In this document: piece after piece, positions 10,111 to 19,533 of the stretch
Layout of the letters: each line of letters begins with the position of its first letter
Position numbering within the stretch: position 1 is the stretch's first letter
Assembly: GCA_001942415.1 (NCBI GenBank)
Contig: MKJX01000111.1
Location: 62,001 to 126,000 of the forward strand
Direction: 5' to 3'
DNA length: 64,000 nt
From: Pseudonocardia sp. CNS-139
GTDB lineage: Bacteria; Actinomycetota; Actinomycetes; Mycobacteriales; Pseudonocardiaceae
Translations under genes and position numbers: made by a program
The notes under the pieces: model-generated
What the model was told of the DNA's origin: nothing
The model's database searches: none
The model's input: only the letters and a program-made list of their open reading frames with translations

Positions 10111-11161
10111 CGGGCCGTCCCGGGCACCACGTAGTCGACGTCGTAGCCGAACGCGCGCGGCCCGACCAGGCCGAGCCCGCGCCGGCTGCGCCACTGCGGA
10201 GCCCCGGGCAGCGTCAGGACGTCGACCTCCAGGCCGAAGCGGATCTCCTCGGTGGTGAGCGGGCGGCCGTCGTCGCGGCTCAGCAGGCAGATCAGGTCCG
10301 GCACGGCCGCGCGGACCTCGCCGTCGGCGAGCAGCAGCAGGTTCTCGTTCTGGAACTCCAGTCGGACGCTGCGCCCCGGCGCGCCGTCCTCCTCCAGCAC
10401 GGCGCTGCCGTAGCCGAACCGGGCCCCGGCGGCCCGCTCGACCTCCACGACCTTGCCGCGCACCAGCGTGCGGCCGCCGTAGGCGGCGACCATCCGCTCG
10501 GGGTTGCCGGCGCGCAGCATGCGGCCGATGTCCAGGGCCCGCCAGATGCTGCGCCGGATCGCCGTGTGCACCAGCGCGTCCGCGCGCTGCGGGGCGAACG
10601 CGATCATGCCCCAGCCGCCGAGGGCGACGACCGCGGCGCGGGTGAGCCGCTCGGCCGTGAGCCCGTCGACGCCGTCGACCACCAGCAGCGAGCCCTTCTC
10701 GTCCGTGACGACCACCGGGGTCAGCGAGACGCCGTGCAGGAAGAACGTGGTCTGCTCCAGCTCCGGGAACGCCCGGCCCATCCCGTCGCGTCGACGAGCG
10801 GCACCCCGAGCGCCGCGGCCGCCGCCGCCGCGAGCAGCGCGTTGACCCCGGCGGCCTCGAACCCGAGCACGGCCCCGCACGCGATCCGGGCGTGGTGCTC
10901 GACGCCCCGGACGGCGCGGGTGAACTCCGCGCCGCCCAGCGGCTTCTCCTCGAAGACGGTCACCGAGCCGACCAGCCCGACCGGCACGGCCCACGTGTCG
11001 GGCGGCAGCTCGGTCGGCGCCACCACCGGCAGCGGCCCGCCCGCCCGCAGGAGCCGGACCAGCAGCGACGCCGCCGCGCGGGTGCTCCCGCCGCCGCCCG
11101 AGCCGACGAGCGCGGCGCCGAGCGCCAGGTCGTCGACGTCGTCGGCGGTCAGCTCCCACAC
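10107..11161 (-). CDS. DUF917 family protein (second copy)
   Basis: A second DUF917 protein, about 352 residues, with GAALVGSGGGGSTRAAA near the start, DGMGRAFPELEQ in the middle and FQNENLLLLADG toward the end, matching the copy at 2272 motif for motif. The GTG at 11161 (WELTADDVDDL) follows GAGG and sits 11 bases after the 2Fe-2S gene stop. One frame break near 10789 (GCG GAC read as GCGAC) joins the two halves. It is coupled to the following PucR gene by a GTGA overlap. Here it is paired with a Mo hydroxylase but no hyuA gene, which weakens the idea that DUF917 always serves HyuA. Confidence 0.83.
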
Positions 11162-11172
11162 GCCTCGGAACG

Positions 11173-11684
11173 CTAGTGGGCGCGGTCCGCCCGGAGCACC
11201 GCCGCGGCCTCGCGGACCGCGTCCACGATGAACTGGTACCCGGTGCAGCGACAGATGTTGCCGGACAGGCCCTCGCGGATCTCCTCGTCGGTCGGGTCCG
11301 GGTTGTCGGCGAGCATCTCCTGCACAGTCATGAGGATGCCGGGCGTGCAGAACCCGCACTGGAGGCCGTGGTGCGCCCAGAACGCCTCCTGCAGCGGATG
11401 CAGCCGCGACCCGGCGGCGAGCCCCTCGACGGTGCCGATCTCCGCGCCGTCGGCCTGCACGGCGAGCGTGCAGCAGGAGCGGGCGGTACGCCCGTCCAGC
11501 AGCACCGTGCACGCGCCGCAGACGCCGTGCTCGCAGCCGACGTGCACGCCGGTCAGCCCGCAGTCCTTGCGCAGGAAGTCCGAGAGGGTCCGGCGCGGGT
11601 CGACGTGGGCGGTGACCGGCGTCCCGTTGACGGTGACGCGACCGGCACGGCGGCGGCGGTCGTGGCGGCGGTCTCGGGGCTCAT
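11173..11684 (-). CDS. [2Fe-2S] subunit of the second molybdenum hydroxylase
   Basis: Small subunit of about 170 residues. Cluster ligands are seen in VGCEHGVCGACTVLLDG with a following SC, and in LQCGFCTPGI and ICRCTGYQ. The ATG at 11684 (MSPETAATT) has AGGAG upstream and overlaps the stop of the FAD subunit. A frame break near 11643 (GGG read as GG) separates this leader from RVTVNGTPVTA and the rest. The N-terminal extension before the ferredoxin fold is a little longer than in the first operon's subunit. Confidence 0.85.
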
Positions 11685-12560
11685 GCGGCGGCGCTCCTCT
11701 CGGCCGGCGGGGCGGCCCGTTCCAGGCAGCGGCGGGTGAGCACCGCGGCGATCCGGCGCGGTAGGCGGCCGGGGCGTGGATGTCGTCGACGGGGTCGGTG
11801 GCCGCGGCGACGGCGTCGGCCGCCGCGCGCCACGCGGCGGGCCCCGGGGCCTGCCCGGCGAGCAGTTGCTCGGCCGCCTCGGCCCGCACCGGAACGTGCC
11901 CGGCCCCGGCCACCGCGATCCGGGCTCCGCCACCAGACCGGCCGGGTCGAGCCGGACGGCGGCGAACACGGCGACCAGCGCGAAGTCGCCGTGGCGGCGG
12001 GCGAGCTCCTCCACCGCCACCCGGGTCGCCGGGGCCTGCTTCGGGACCCGCAGCGCGGTCAGCACCTCGTCGGGGGCCAGCGCCGTCTGCAGGAAGCCCT
12101 CGAAGAACGCCGCGGCGGGGATCGTGCGGCTCCCCGCCGGGCCGGTCGCGAGGATCTCCGCGTCCAGCGCCCGCAGCACCGCGGGCAGCTCGGCGGCCGG
12201 GTCGGCGTGCGCGGTGCTGCCGCCGGCGGTGCCGCGGTTGCGGATCGTCACGTGCCCGACGTGCCGCAGCGCGGCCGGCAGCAGCGGCACGGCTGCGGCG
12301 ACGAGCGGGTCGGTCTCGACGGTGCGCGTGCGGGTCATGGCGCCGATCCGCACGTGCGTGCCGTCGTCGGTGACGCCGGCCAGGCCGTCGATCCCGGCCA
12401 GGTCGACGAGGGCGGTCGGCTGGGTCAGGCGCATCGCGAGCAGCGGCACCAGGCTCTGCCCGCCGGCGAGCACCTTGGCGTCGCCGCCGTGCTCGGCGAG
12501 CACGGCGACCGCGTGGTCGAGGTCGCGCGCCCGGACGTACTCGAACGGGGCCGGTTTCAT
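11681..12560 (-). CDS. FAD-binding subunit of the second molybdenum hydroxylase
   Basis: Medium subunit of about 293 residues. FAD motifs are VLAGGQSLVPLLAMR near residue 30 and RGTAGGSTAHADP near residue 105. The ATG at 12560 has a strong GGAAGGAGG upstream and overlaps the large-subunit stop. Frame breaks near 11935 and 11758 hide the C-terminal third; reading across them gives VPVRAEAAEQLLAG and finally a tail ending ERSAAA whose TGA overlaps the next ATG. The overlap logic at both ends supports the repaired reading. Confidence 0.84.
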
Positions 12561-14959
12561 GCCCGGTCACCCTCCTTCCGGTCGGCCTGGTCGATGAGGT
12601 CGAGCAGCCGGGGCGGGGTGACCGGCACCCGGGTGATGCGCAGGCCGAGGTCGGGCAGCGCGTCCTCGATCGCGGCGACGATAGCGGCGGCACCGCCGAT
12701 CGTGCCGCCCTCGCCCATGCCCTTGAACCCGCCGGGGATGTGGTCGGCGGTCGTCGTGAGGTGCAGGGTCTCGAACGGGGGGATCTCCGCCGCGGTGGGG
12801 ATGAGGTAGTCCATGAACGTCGTGGTGAGCGGCTGGCCCTCGGGGGAGTAGACGATCTCCTCGTACAGCGCCCCGCCGATCGCCTGTGCCGCGCCACCGT
12901 GCAGCTGCCCGTCCACGATCGTCGGGTTGATCACCGTGCCGCAGTCGTGCGCGATGAGGTAGTCGAGCAGGGTCACCCGGCCGGTCTCGCGGTCCACCTC
13001 GGCGAGCACCGCGGTGGTGCCGTAGGAGAACGCGACGTTGTCCGGGTCGAGCACGTCGCGTTCCTCCAGCGTGGGGGTCTCGCCGGCCGGCAGGCGGCCG
13101 TCGAGGCGGCGGTAGGTGGCGTCGCCGATCTCGCGCATCGTCACCGACGGCCCGCCCGCCGCACCGGCCACGAAGATCCGCCCGTCCTCGACGACGAGGT
13201 CGTCCGCGGACGCCTCCAGGATCTCCGCGGCGATCCGCAGCACCTTCTCCCGCAGCCGGGTGCTGGCCCGCAGCAGCGCCCCGCCGCCGAGCGCGGCACC
13301 GCGGCTCGCGCCCGTGCCGTACCCGGTGAACGGGCTGTTCTCCGTGTCGCCGGAGAGCACCGTGACCGAGTCCAGCGGCACGCCGAGCGTCTGCGCGGCG
13401 ACCTGGGCGAGCGCGGTCTGGATGCCCTGGCCCATCGCGGAGAGCCCGGTCCGGACGGTGACGCCGCCGGTCGAGTCGATCCGCACCACCTCCTCGTCGA
13501 ACGAGGAGTGCTGGAGCCCGGCCTGGTTCATGATCCGGGTCGGGCCGAGCGCGGTGATCTCGATGTGGAACGAGTAGCCGACGCCCAGCGACCGGCCCTC
13601 CTCGGCGGCCTCGGCGCGGCGTTTTCGCCCAGCCGCGGTCGGCCACGGCCTGCTCGGCGAGCGTGAGGCACTCCCGGTAGTTCCCGCTGTCGTAGTAGAA
13701 GACCGGGCTGACGTACGGGAAGGCGTCCGGGGCGATCAGGTTCCGGTGCCGGATCTCGTTGGCGCTCGTGCCGAGCGCGGCGGCGAGCTTCTCGATCATC
13801 CGCTCGTGGGCGAAGTTGCACTTGGGCTGGCCCCAGCCGCGGTAGGAGCCGTACGGCGAGCGGTTGGTGACGACGCCGACCACCGTGCCCTCGACGTTCG
13901 GGATGTCGTACGGGCCGCGAGCAGCGCCATCGTGAGCCAGACCGGGCCGATCCCGACGGTGGCGAGCTGCCCGCCGAGCACCCCGTACACGGTGCCGCGC
14001 AGTCCGGTGATGGTGCCGTCCGCGCGGGCCGCGAGCTCGACCTCGATGCGCTGCTCGCGGGAGTGCGCGTCGCGACGAAGCTCTCCAGCCGGTCCTCGAT
14101 GATCTTGACGGGACGGCCGGTGCGCTTCGACAGCAGCGCCGCGAGGACCTCCTCGGCGTAGAAGTCGAACTTGTTGCCGAACCCGCCGCCGACGTCCGGG
14201 GTACGCACCCGGACGTGGTCGACGGGCAGGCCCAGCACCTCGCCGAACAGGTCACGGGCGAGGTTCGGCGACTGCGTCGAGAGCCAGACGTCCAGGTGGT
14301 CGGTGAACGGGTCCCAGGTCGCGACGACCCCGCGGGTTTCCAGCGGCGTGCCCATCTGGCGGCCGTAGGTGAAGGTGTCGCTGACCACGACGTCGGCCGC
14401 GGCGAACGCGGCCGCGACGTCGCCCTTCGGGATGGTCTGGCGGCAGCTGACGTTGTCCGGCCAGTCCTCGTAGAGCAGCGGGGCGTCCGGGGCCAGCGCC
14501 TCGTCGAGCGTGCTCACCGCGGGGAGCGGCTCGTAGTCGACTTCGACGAGGCCGAGCGCGTCCTCCGCGACGTACCGGTCGACGGCGGCGACCGCGACGA
14601 CCGGCTGGCGACGTAGCGCACCTTGTCCGTCGCGAGCGCGTACTGCTCGGTCATCCGCTGGTCGGGGATCATCCGCCACACCACCGGCTGCGGCGTCGCG
14701 CACGCCTGCCGGACCTCGTCCCCGGTGAGCACGGCGAGCACGCCGGGCAGCTCGAGCGCGGCGCTCACGTCGACGCCCCGGATGCGGGCGTGCGGGTGCG
14801 GGCTGCGCAGCACCGCTCCTTCCAGCATCCCGGGCAGCACCACGTCGTCGACGAACCGGGCCCGCCCGGTCAGGAGCCGCGGGTCCTCCTTGCGGCGCAC
14901 GCGGGCGCGATGAGGCCAGGTGGTACGTGCTGGTCAGGGGTGGTCGCCGTGTCAGTCAC
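12557..14959 (-). CDS. molybdopterin-binding large subunit of the second molybdenum hydroxylase
   Basis: First gene of the leftward operon; catalytic subunit of about 800 residues. Motifs: VRRKEDPRLLTGRARFVDD at the start, DVGGGFGNKFD, YGSYRGWGQPK, QLHGGAAQAIGGALYEE and FKGMGEGGTIGG with the catalytic glutamate. It lacks the CO dehydrogenase AYxCSFR loop. The GTG at 14959 is chosen because GGGAGG precedes it and its reading (VTDTATTPDQ) leads into VRRKEDP after one break near 14897. Further breaks lie near 14608, 14072, 13919 and 13622, giving five in one gene. The spread of single-base breaks in an otherwise complete protein suggests sequence error rather than decay. Confidence 0.83.
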
Positions 14960-15166
14960 TGGGCCTCCCGACGGCCGGCTGGGTGGTGGGTGCGACGTCT
15001 GCTGCGCAGCCTCTTGGCTGCACGCGTCGGTGTCCATTGACCGATCCGGAGAACCGGGACCCCCGAGGTTCGTCACAACGGGCATTGCGGCGCCCGCGGC
15101 GGCGGCCGAAGACTCGCCACCGGCAACCGTCCCGCGCCGCCGGCGCCCGTGTCCCCTGGAGGCCCC

Positions 15167-16152
15167 GTGTCGCAGACCGTGCCGGTCGGCGTGTTCGTCG
15201 CGACCTCGACCCCGCCCGAACGGATCGCCCCGCTCGCCGCGGCGGCCGAGGGGATGGGCTTCGCCGAGGTGTGGGTCGCCGAGGACTACTTCTGCTACGG
15301 CGGGTTCACCGGCGCCGCGCTCGCCCTCGCCGCCACCCGCAACGTCAAGGTCGGGCTGGGCATCGTCGCGTCGGTCGCCCGGCACCCGGCCGTCACCGCG
15401 ATGGAGATCGCGACGCTCGCCCGCGCCTACCCCGGCCGGTTCCTGCCCGGCATCGGCCACGGCGTCCCGGTCTGGACCGACCAGATGGGCCTCACGGCGA
15501 GGTCGCCGCTCAGCGCCCTCACCGAGTGCGTCGACGGGGTCCGGCGCATCCTCGCGGGCGACACGGTCGACGCGGAGGGCCGGCAGTTCGTCTTCCGCTC
15601 GGTGGCCGCGACCCACCGGCTCGACGAGGACGTCCCGATCTACACCGGCGTGCTCGGCCCGAAGTCGCTGCGGCTGTCCGGGCGGATCGCCGACGGCACC
15701 GTGATGAGCGTGCTCTCCGGCACCCGCTACCTGGAGGCGGCCGGCGAGCACATCCGGGCCGGGATGGCCGAGTCCGGCCGCACCACCCACGACGTGCCGA
15801 CGTTCGCCCTGTTCAGCGTCGCGCCCGACGCAAGGCCGCCAAGGCCGCCGTCCGCCCGACGCTGGCCGCGTACCTGCTCGCCGTCGGCCCGCACAACCCG
15901 CTGACCGCGCCGTACGGCTACAACGAGCACCTCGCGGAGCTGATCGGCGAGGGCGGCGTCGACCACCTGGCGAGCGAGATGCCCGAGGAGTGGGTCGACG
16001 AGCTGGCCGTGGCCGGCGACCCCGACGAGGTCGCGGCGCGGATCGCCGCGCTGGGCGCGGCCGGGGCGACGAGCGTCGTGCTGTCCCCGGTCAACGCCGA
16101 GACCGCGCTCGCCGAGCTGGAGCTGGTGGCCGGCACGGTCGTGGGCGGATGA
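15167..16152 (+). CDS. LLM class (F420-type) oxidoreductase
   Basis: A luciferase-like monooxygenase-fold protein of about 329 residues, probably F420-dependent as is common in actinobacteria. The start [20 protein letters not shown], the barrel segment [12 protein letters not shown] and [10 protein letters not shown] are typical of the family. The GTG at 15167 has GGAGG four bases upstream; an in-frame GTG at 15149 is less likely. A frame break near 15830 (GCC AAG read with one C too few) separates the C-terminal part, which ends in [13 protein letters not shown]. Its stop overlaps the ATG of the next LLM gene, so the two are cotranscribed. Substrate unknown. Confidence 0.8.
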
Positions 16153-16838
16153 GGGTGGTCCCCGGAACCGGCCTGCGGATCGGGTACAAGGCGTCGGCCG
16201 AGCAGTTCGGGCCGCGCGACCTCGTCGAGCTCGCCGTACTGGCGGAGCAGGCGGGGCTCGACAGCGTGTGGGTGTCGGACCACTTCCGATCTACGACTGC
16301 CCGCAGCGGCCCGTCCCGGTGTACGTCGCGGCCGGCGGGCCGATCGTCGCGAGGTACGCCGGCCGCGTCGCCGACGGCGTCATCTGCACGTCCGGCAAGG
16401 GCATGGAGCTGTACACCGGCAAGCTGATGCCGGCCCTCGCCGACGGCGCCGCCGCGGTCGGCCGCGAACCCGCGGACCTCGACCGCATGATCGAGATCAA
16501 GCTCTCCTACGACCGCGACCCGGTCCGCGCCCTGGAGAACACGCGCTTCTGGCCCCGCTCTCGCTGTCCGCCGAGCAGAAGCACAGCGTCGCCAGAAGCA
16601 CAGCGTCGCCGGCGCTGCGGAGATGGAACGGCTCGCCGACGAGCTGCCGATCCACGAGGTCGCGCGCCGGTGGATCGGCACCTGCGACCCCGACGAGGCG
16701 GTCGCGCAGATCGCGCCGTACCTCGACGCCGGGCTCGACCACCTCGTCGTGCACGGGCCCGGCCACGACCAGGCCTGTTTCCTCGAACAGTTCTGCGCGG
16801 ACGTCCTGCCGAGGCTGCGGGCGCGGCGCGCCTCTTGA
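16149..16838 (+). pseudogene. LLM/F420-dependent glucose-6-phosphate dehydrogenase-like gene with internal deletion
   Basis: The N-terminus ([21 protein letters not shown] to VWVSDHF) and the C-terminal half ([48 protein letters not shown]) match F420-dependent glucose-6-phosphate dehydrogenase-like enzymes. The family normally has roughly 120-140 residues between these parts, and here they are joined directly near 16288-16290. Downstream, one base is missing near 16552 and a 17-bp tandem duplication follows at 16576-16609. With only about 230 codons and three lesions it cannot make a full barrel. Either it is a true pseudogene or the assembly lost and duplicated sequence here. Confidence 0.72.
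16576..16609 (+). repeat. 17-bp perfect tandem duplication
   Basis: The unit CAGAAGCACAGCGTCGC occurs twice without a gap (16576-16592 and 16593-16609). Removing one copy restores the expected reading [23 protein letters not shown] piecewise in the LLM gene, so the second copy is an insertion relative to the ancestral gene and adds a frame shift. Confidence 0.93.
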
Positions 16839-16883
16839 GGCGAGTGCTGAGGCGAGCGCTGCGGCGGGACCGGGTCGGGGCCC

Positions 16884-17644
16884 TCAGGCCCGCGGGCCGC
16901 CGGCGACGTACAGCACCTGCCCGCTGACGAAACCGGCGGCCTCGCCGACGAAGAACGACACCGCGTTCGCGATGTCGTCCGGCTGCCCCACCCGGCCGAC
17001 CGGGATCTCCGCCGCCGCCGACCGGAGGTAGGTCTCCCAGTCCTGCCCGACCCGCTCGGCCGTCGCCCTGGTCATGTCGCTCGCGAGAACCCCGGGGCGA
17101 TCGCGTTGGCCGTGATCCCGAACCTGCCCAGCTCGATCGCCAGCGTCTTCGTGAAGCCCTGCAGGCCCGCCTTCGCCGCGGAGTAGTTGGCCTGGCCCCG
17201 GTTGCCCAGGGCCGAGGTGCTGGAGAGGTTGACGATCCGGCCCCAGCGCGCCTCGACCATGTGCTGCTGGACGGCCCTGGTCATGAGGAACGACCCGCGC
17301 AGGTGCACGCCCATCACGGTGTCCCAGTCCTGCTCGGTCATCCGGAACAGCAGGTTGTCGCGGGTCACGCCGGCGTTGTTCACCAGCACCGTCGGCGCGC
17401 CGAGATCCGCGGCCACGCGCTCCACCGCCGCGGTGACCTGCTCCGCGTCGGAGACGTCCGCCCCGACCGCGAGCCCGCGCCCGCCCGCCGCCTCGATCGC
17501 CCCGACGGTCTCCTTCGCGGCGGCTGCTTCGAGGTCGACGACCGCGACCGCGAGCCCGTCCGCGGCCAGCCGCAGCGCCGTCGCGGCGCCGATGCCCCGC
17601 GCCGCACCCGTCACGATCGCCACCCGCTGCGGGTGCTCGGTCAT
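16884..17644 (-). CDS. SDR family oxidoreductase (FabG-like)
   Basis: Short-chain dehydrogenase/reductase of about 253 residues, similar to 3-oxoacyl-ACP reductases. It shows the cofactor loop [14 protein letters not shown] near residue 88, catalytic serine in NLSSTSA, YSAAK with the catalytic tyrosine and lysine, and GQVLYVAGG at the end. The ATG at 17644 starts [14 protein letters not shown] frame break near 17087 (CC read as C) splits PGF from [12 protein letters not shown]. It is convergent with the LLM pair and divergent from the esterase, so the gap 17645-17844 holds both promoters. Confidence 0.85.
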
Positions 17645-17771
17645 GCGCAACTCACCCCGTCCTCGTCGGCTTGCAGCCGCAGTGTGATCCAGGACGGCAC
17701 CTGGTTGGGCGGTCGTCCGCGTGGCGGCCGTCACCCGTCGGGGTGGCCTTCACAGGACGCGTTGCGCCCGT

Positions 17772-17789
17772 GCTAACTAGTTGGTTAGC
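17772..17789. promoter_or_regulatory. inverted repeat GCTAAC-N6-GTTAGC
   Basis: A perfect 6-bp inverted repeat with a 6-base spacer (TAGTTG) in the AT-richer part of the divergent gap between the SDR (16884) and the esterase (17845). The size and symmetry fit a dimeric repressor operator such as those bound by TetR proteins. Which regulator binds is unknown; a TetR gene lies one gene downstream. Confidence 0.6.
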
Positions 17790-17819
17790 CTCCAAGCTCC
17801 AGTGTAAGTCGTACTGTCT

Positions 17820-17831
17820 AACTGTTCAGTT
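17820..17831. promoter_or_regulatory. inverted repeat AACTG-TT-CAGTT
   Basis: A perfect 5-bp inverted repeat with a 2-base spacer, 13 bases before the ATG of the esterase and overlapping its likely transcription start or leader. Together with the repeat at 17772-17789 it suggests a regulated promoter. It differs from the CACA-N13-TGTG sites further right. Confidence 0.5.
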
Positions 17832-17844
17832 GAGAGGTGGAGCG

Positions 17845-18815
17845 ATGCCTGAGCCGAGCATGAGCCGGCTGGACGTGTTCCGGGCGCGCAGGTTCCAGTG
17901 GCTGTTCCCGGTCCTGTTGCGGGCCCAGCTGACGAACCCCGCCCTCGAGTTCGCGACCAAGCGGATCGGCCGTCCGGAGCGGATCGCGATCCCCACGCGG
18001 CACGGCGCGGTGCGTTCGCTCGTGTTCGAGCCGACGAAGGAGGACCTCGCCGCACTCGCGAGCGCCGGGCGACGTCCACCGGTGCACCTGCTCGTCCACG
18101 GCGGCGCCTTCATCATCCGGGCGCCTGGCAGGACGGCAGCATCGCCCGGTACCTGGCCTCGGAGCTCGGGACGACGGTGATCGTGCCGGACTACGACACG
18201 GCGCCCGACGTCCACTGGCCGGTGTCGGAGGAGCAGGCCTACGACGTGTACCGGTGGATCCTCGACCACGGCTCCGCGTATGGCTGGGACCTGTCGCGGG
18301 TCACGATCGGCGGCGCGAGCGCGGGCAGCAAGATCGCCATGAGCGTCGTCGCGCAGGCGATCGACGACGGTGGGCCGCTGCCGATCGCGCTCACCTCGGA
18401 GTTCGGCTGCTCCGACCTGTCCCGGTCCGACGCGACGCGGACGACCACCATCGCGAACCCGGTCGTCCCGGCGGCGATGATCGGGCTCGCCCGCCGTACC
18501 TACTTCCTCGGTGCGGACCCGCTCGACCCGAGGGTGTCGGTCGCGCTGCATCCCCGGCTCGGCGAGTTCCCGCCCACGCTGATCATGACCGGCGAGCACG
18601 ACACGCTCCGCCACGAGATGAACGACCTGGCCGCCGACCTGGTGAAACGGGGTGTGCAGGTGACCCATCGCGAGTTCCCCGGCGTCGATCACGGCTTCAC
18701 CCACAACCGGCCGGTGGAGATCGCGCGCGAGGCCGTCTTCATGATCGGGGCCCATCTCCGGGCGGCCCACGCCCGGGTCGGCGAGGCGGGTGGTCCACCG
18801 TCCACCACCGGGTGA
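17845..18815 (+). CDS. alpha/beta hydrolase (hormone-sensitive lipase-type esterase)
   Basis: An esterase of about 323 residues. It has the oxyanion motif HGGAF near residue 85, the nucleophile motif GGASAGSK near residue 153, an acidic region around MTGEHDTL and the catalytic histidine in GVDHGFTHN, the order seen in hormone-sensitive lipase-type carboxylesterases. The ATG at 17845 is preceded by GAGGTGGAGC. A frame break near 18125 separates HGGAFIIR from the rest. The stop lies inside the inverted repeat preceding the TetR gene, 39 bases before that gene, so the two may be cotranscribed. Confidence 0.82.
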
Positions 18816-18834
18816 CGGACAATCGGCTGTCACC
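18811..18834. promoter_or_regulatory. inverted repeat GGTGAC-N12-GTCACC upstream of the TetR gene
   Basis: A perfect 6-bp inverted repeat with a 12-base spacer ends 20 bases before the TetR start codon and overlaps the esterase stop codon. Position and symmetry suggest autoregulation of the TetR gene. Its arms share TGAC/GTCA with the shared catabolic operator but in the opposite orientation, so binding by the same protein is not assured. Confidence 0.5.
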
Positions 18835-18854
18835 GACCGACAGGAGGCTGCGGG

Positions 18855-19448
18855 ATGCCGGGAGATGCCGAGACGACCCGACGGCGGCTGATCGAGGCGG
18901 CCACCGTGGAGTTCTCGGCCTACGGCATCGCCGGCGCGCGCGTCGACCGGATCGCCGCCGCGGCCAGGTCGAACAAGGCCCAGATCTACCACTACTTCGG
19001 CAGCAAGGACGGCCTGTTCGACGCCGCCTTCAACGCGCTGGTCGTGGCGTCGGTCCGGGCGGCGCCGCTCGACCCGCTCGACCTCCCCGAGTACGCCGGC
19101 CGGCTCTTCGACACCTACGAGGAGCGTCCGGAGATCCTGCGGTTGGCCACCTGGTACCGACTCGAGCGCGGCGGCACCACGGAGCCGCTCGCCGTCATCG
19201 TCGACAGCATCCGCGACAAGCTCGACGCGATCGCGGCTGCGCAGCAGCGCGGTGACCTGCCCGGGGAGGACGATCCGGTCACCGTGCTGGGGCTCGTGCT
19301 CCACCTCGCCCAGGTCTGGTCCTCGGCGGCCCCCGAGTTCGCGCTGTTCCTGCCGCGCCTGTCCCGGGCACAGCGGCGCGCCGCGCTCGTCGACGCCGTC
19401 CGCCGCGTCCTGACCTACGCGCCGCAGGAAGCCGGGCAGCCGCGATAG
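18855..19448 (+). CDS. TetR family transcriptional regulator
   Basis: An intact 197-residue TetR-type repressor. The DNA-binding domain covers about residues 8-55, with VEFSAYGIAGARVDRIAA and the recognition helix region SNKAQIYHYFGSKDGLF. The rest is the variable ligand-binding domain. The ATG at 18855 follows CAGGAGG at good spacing. It is the only transcription factor gene inside or beside the 19.4-64 kb catabolic region, and it sits just left of the first CACA-N13-TGTG site, so it is the best local candidate to control that site family. This is inference from position. Confidence 0.88.
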   Translation: MPGDAETTRRRLIEAATVEFSAYGIAGARVDRIAAAARSNKAQIYHYFGSKDGLFDAAFNALVVASVRAAPLDPLDLPEYAGRLFDTYEERPEILRLATWYRLERGGTTEPLAVIVDSIRDKLDAIAAAQQRGDLPGEDDPVTVLGLVLHLAQVWSSAAPEFALFLPRLSRAQRRAALVDAVRRVLTYAPQEAGQPR

Positions 19449-19456
19449 GCACTCTG

Positions 19457-19479
19457 TCACAAACTCGATGACTCTGAGA
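19457..19479. promoter_or_regulatory. shared catabolic operator, site 1 (TCACA-N13-TGAGA)
   Basis: Matches the shared palindrome with one mismatch in the right core (TGAG for TGTG). It ends 54 bases before the GTG of the first aldehyde dehydrogenase and just after the TetR stop. GACTAT directly after the site (also found at site 2) may be the -10 element. Confidence 0.6.
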
Positions 19480-19533
19480 CTATCGGGCTCGCCTCGTCGG
19501 CCGCGGCCGGCCCGGGAGAGGGAGCTGCGGTCA

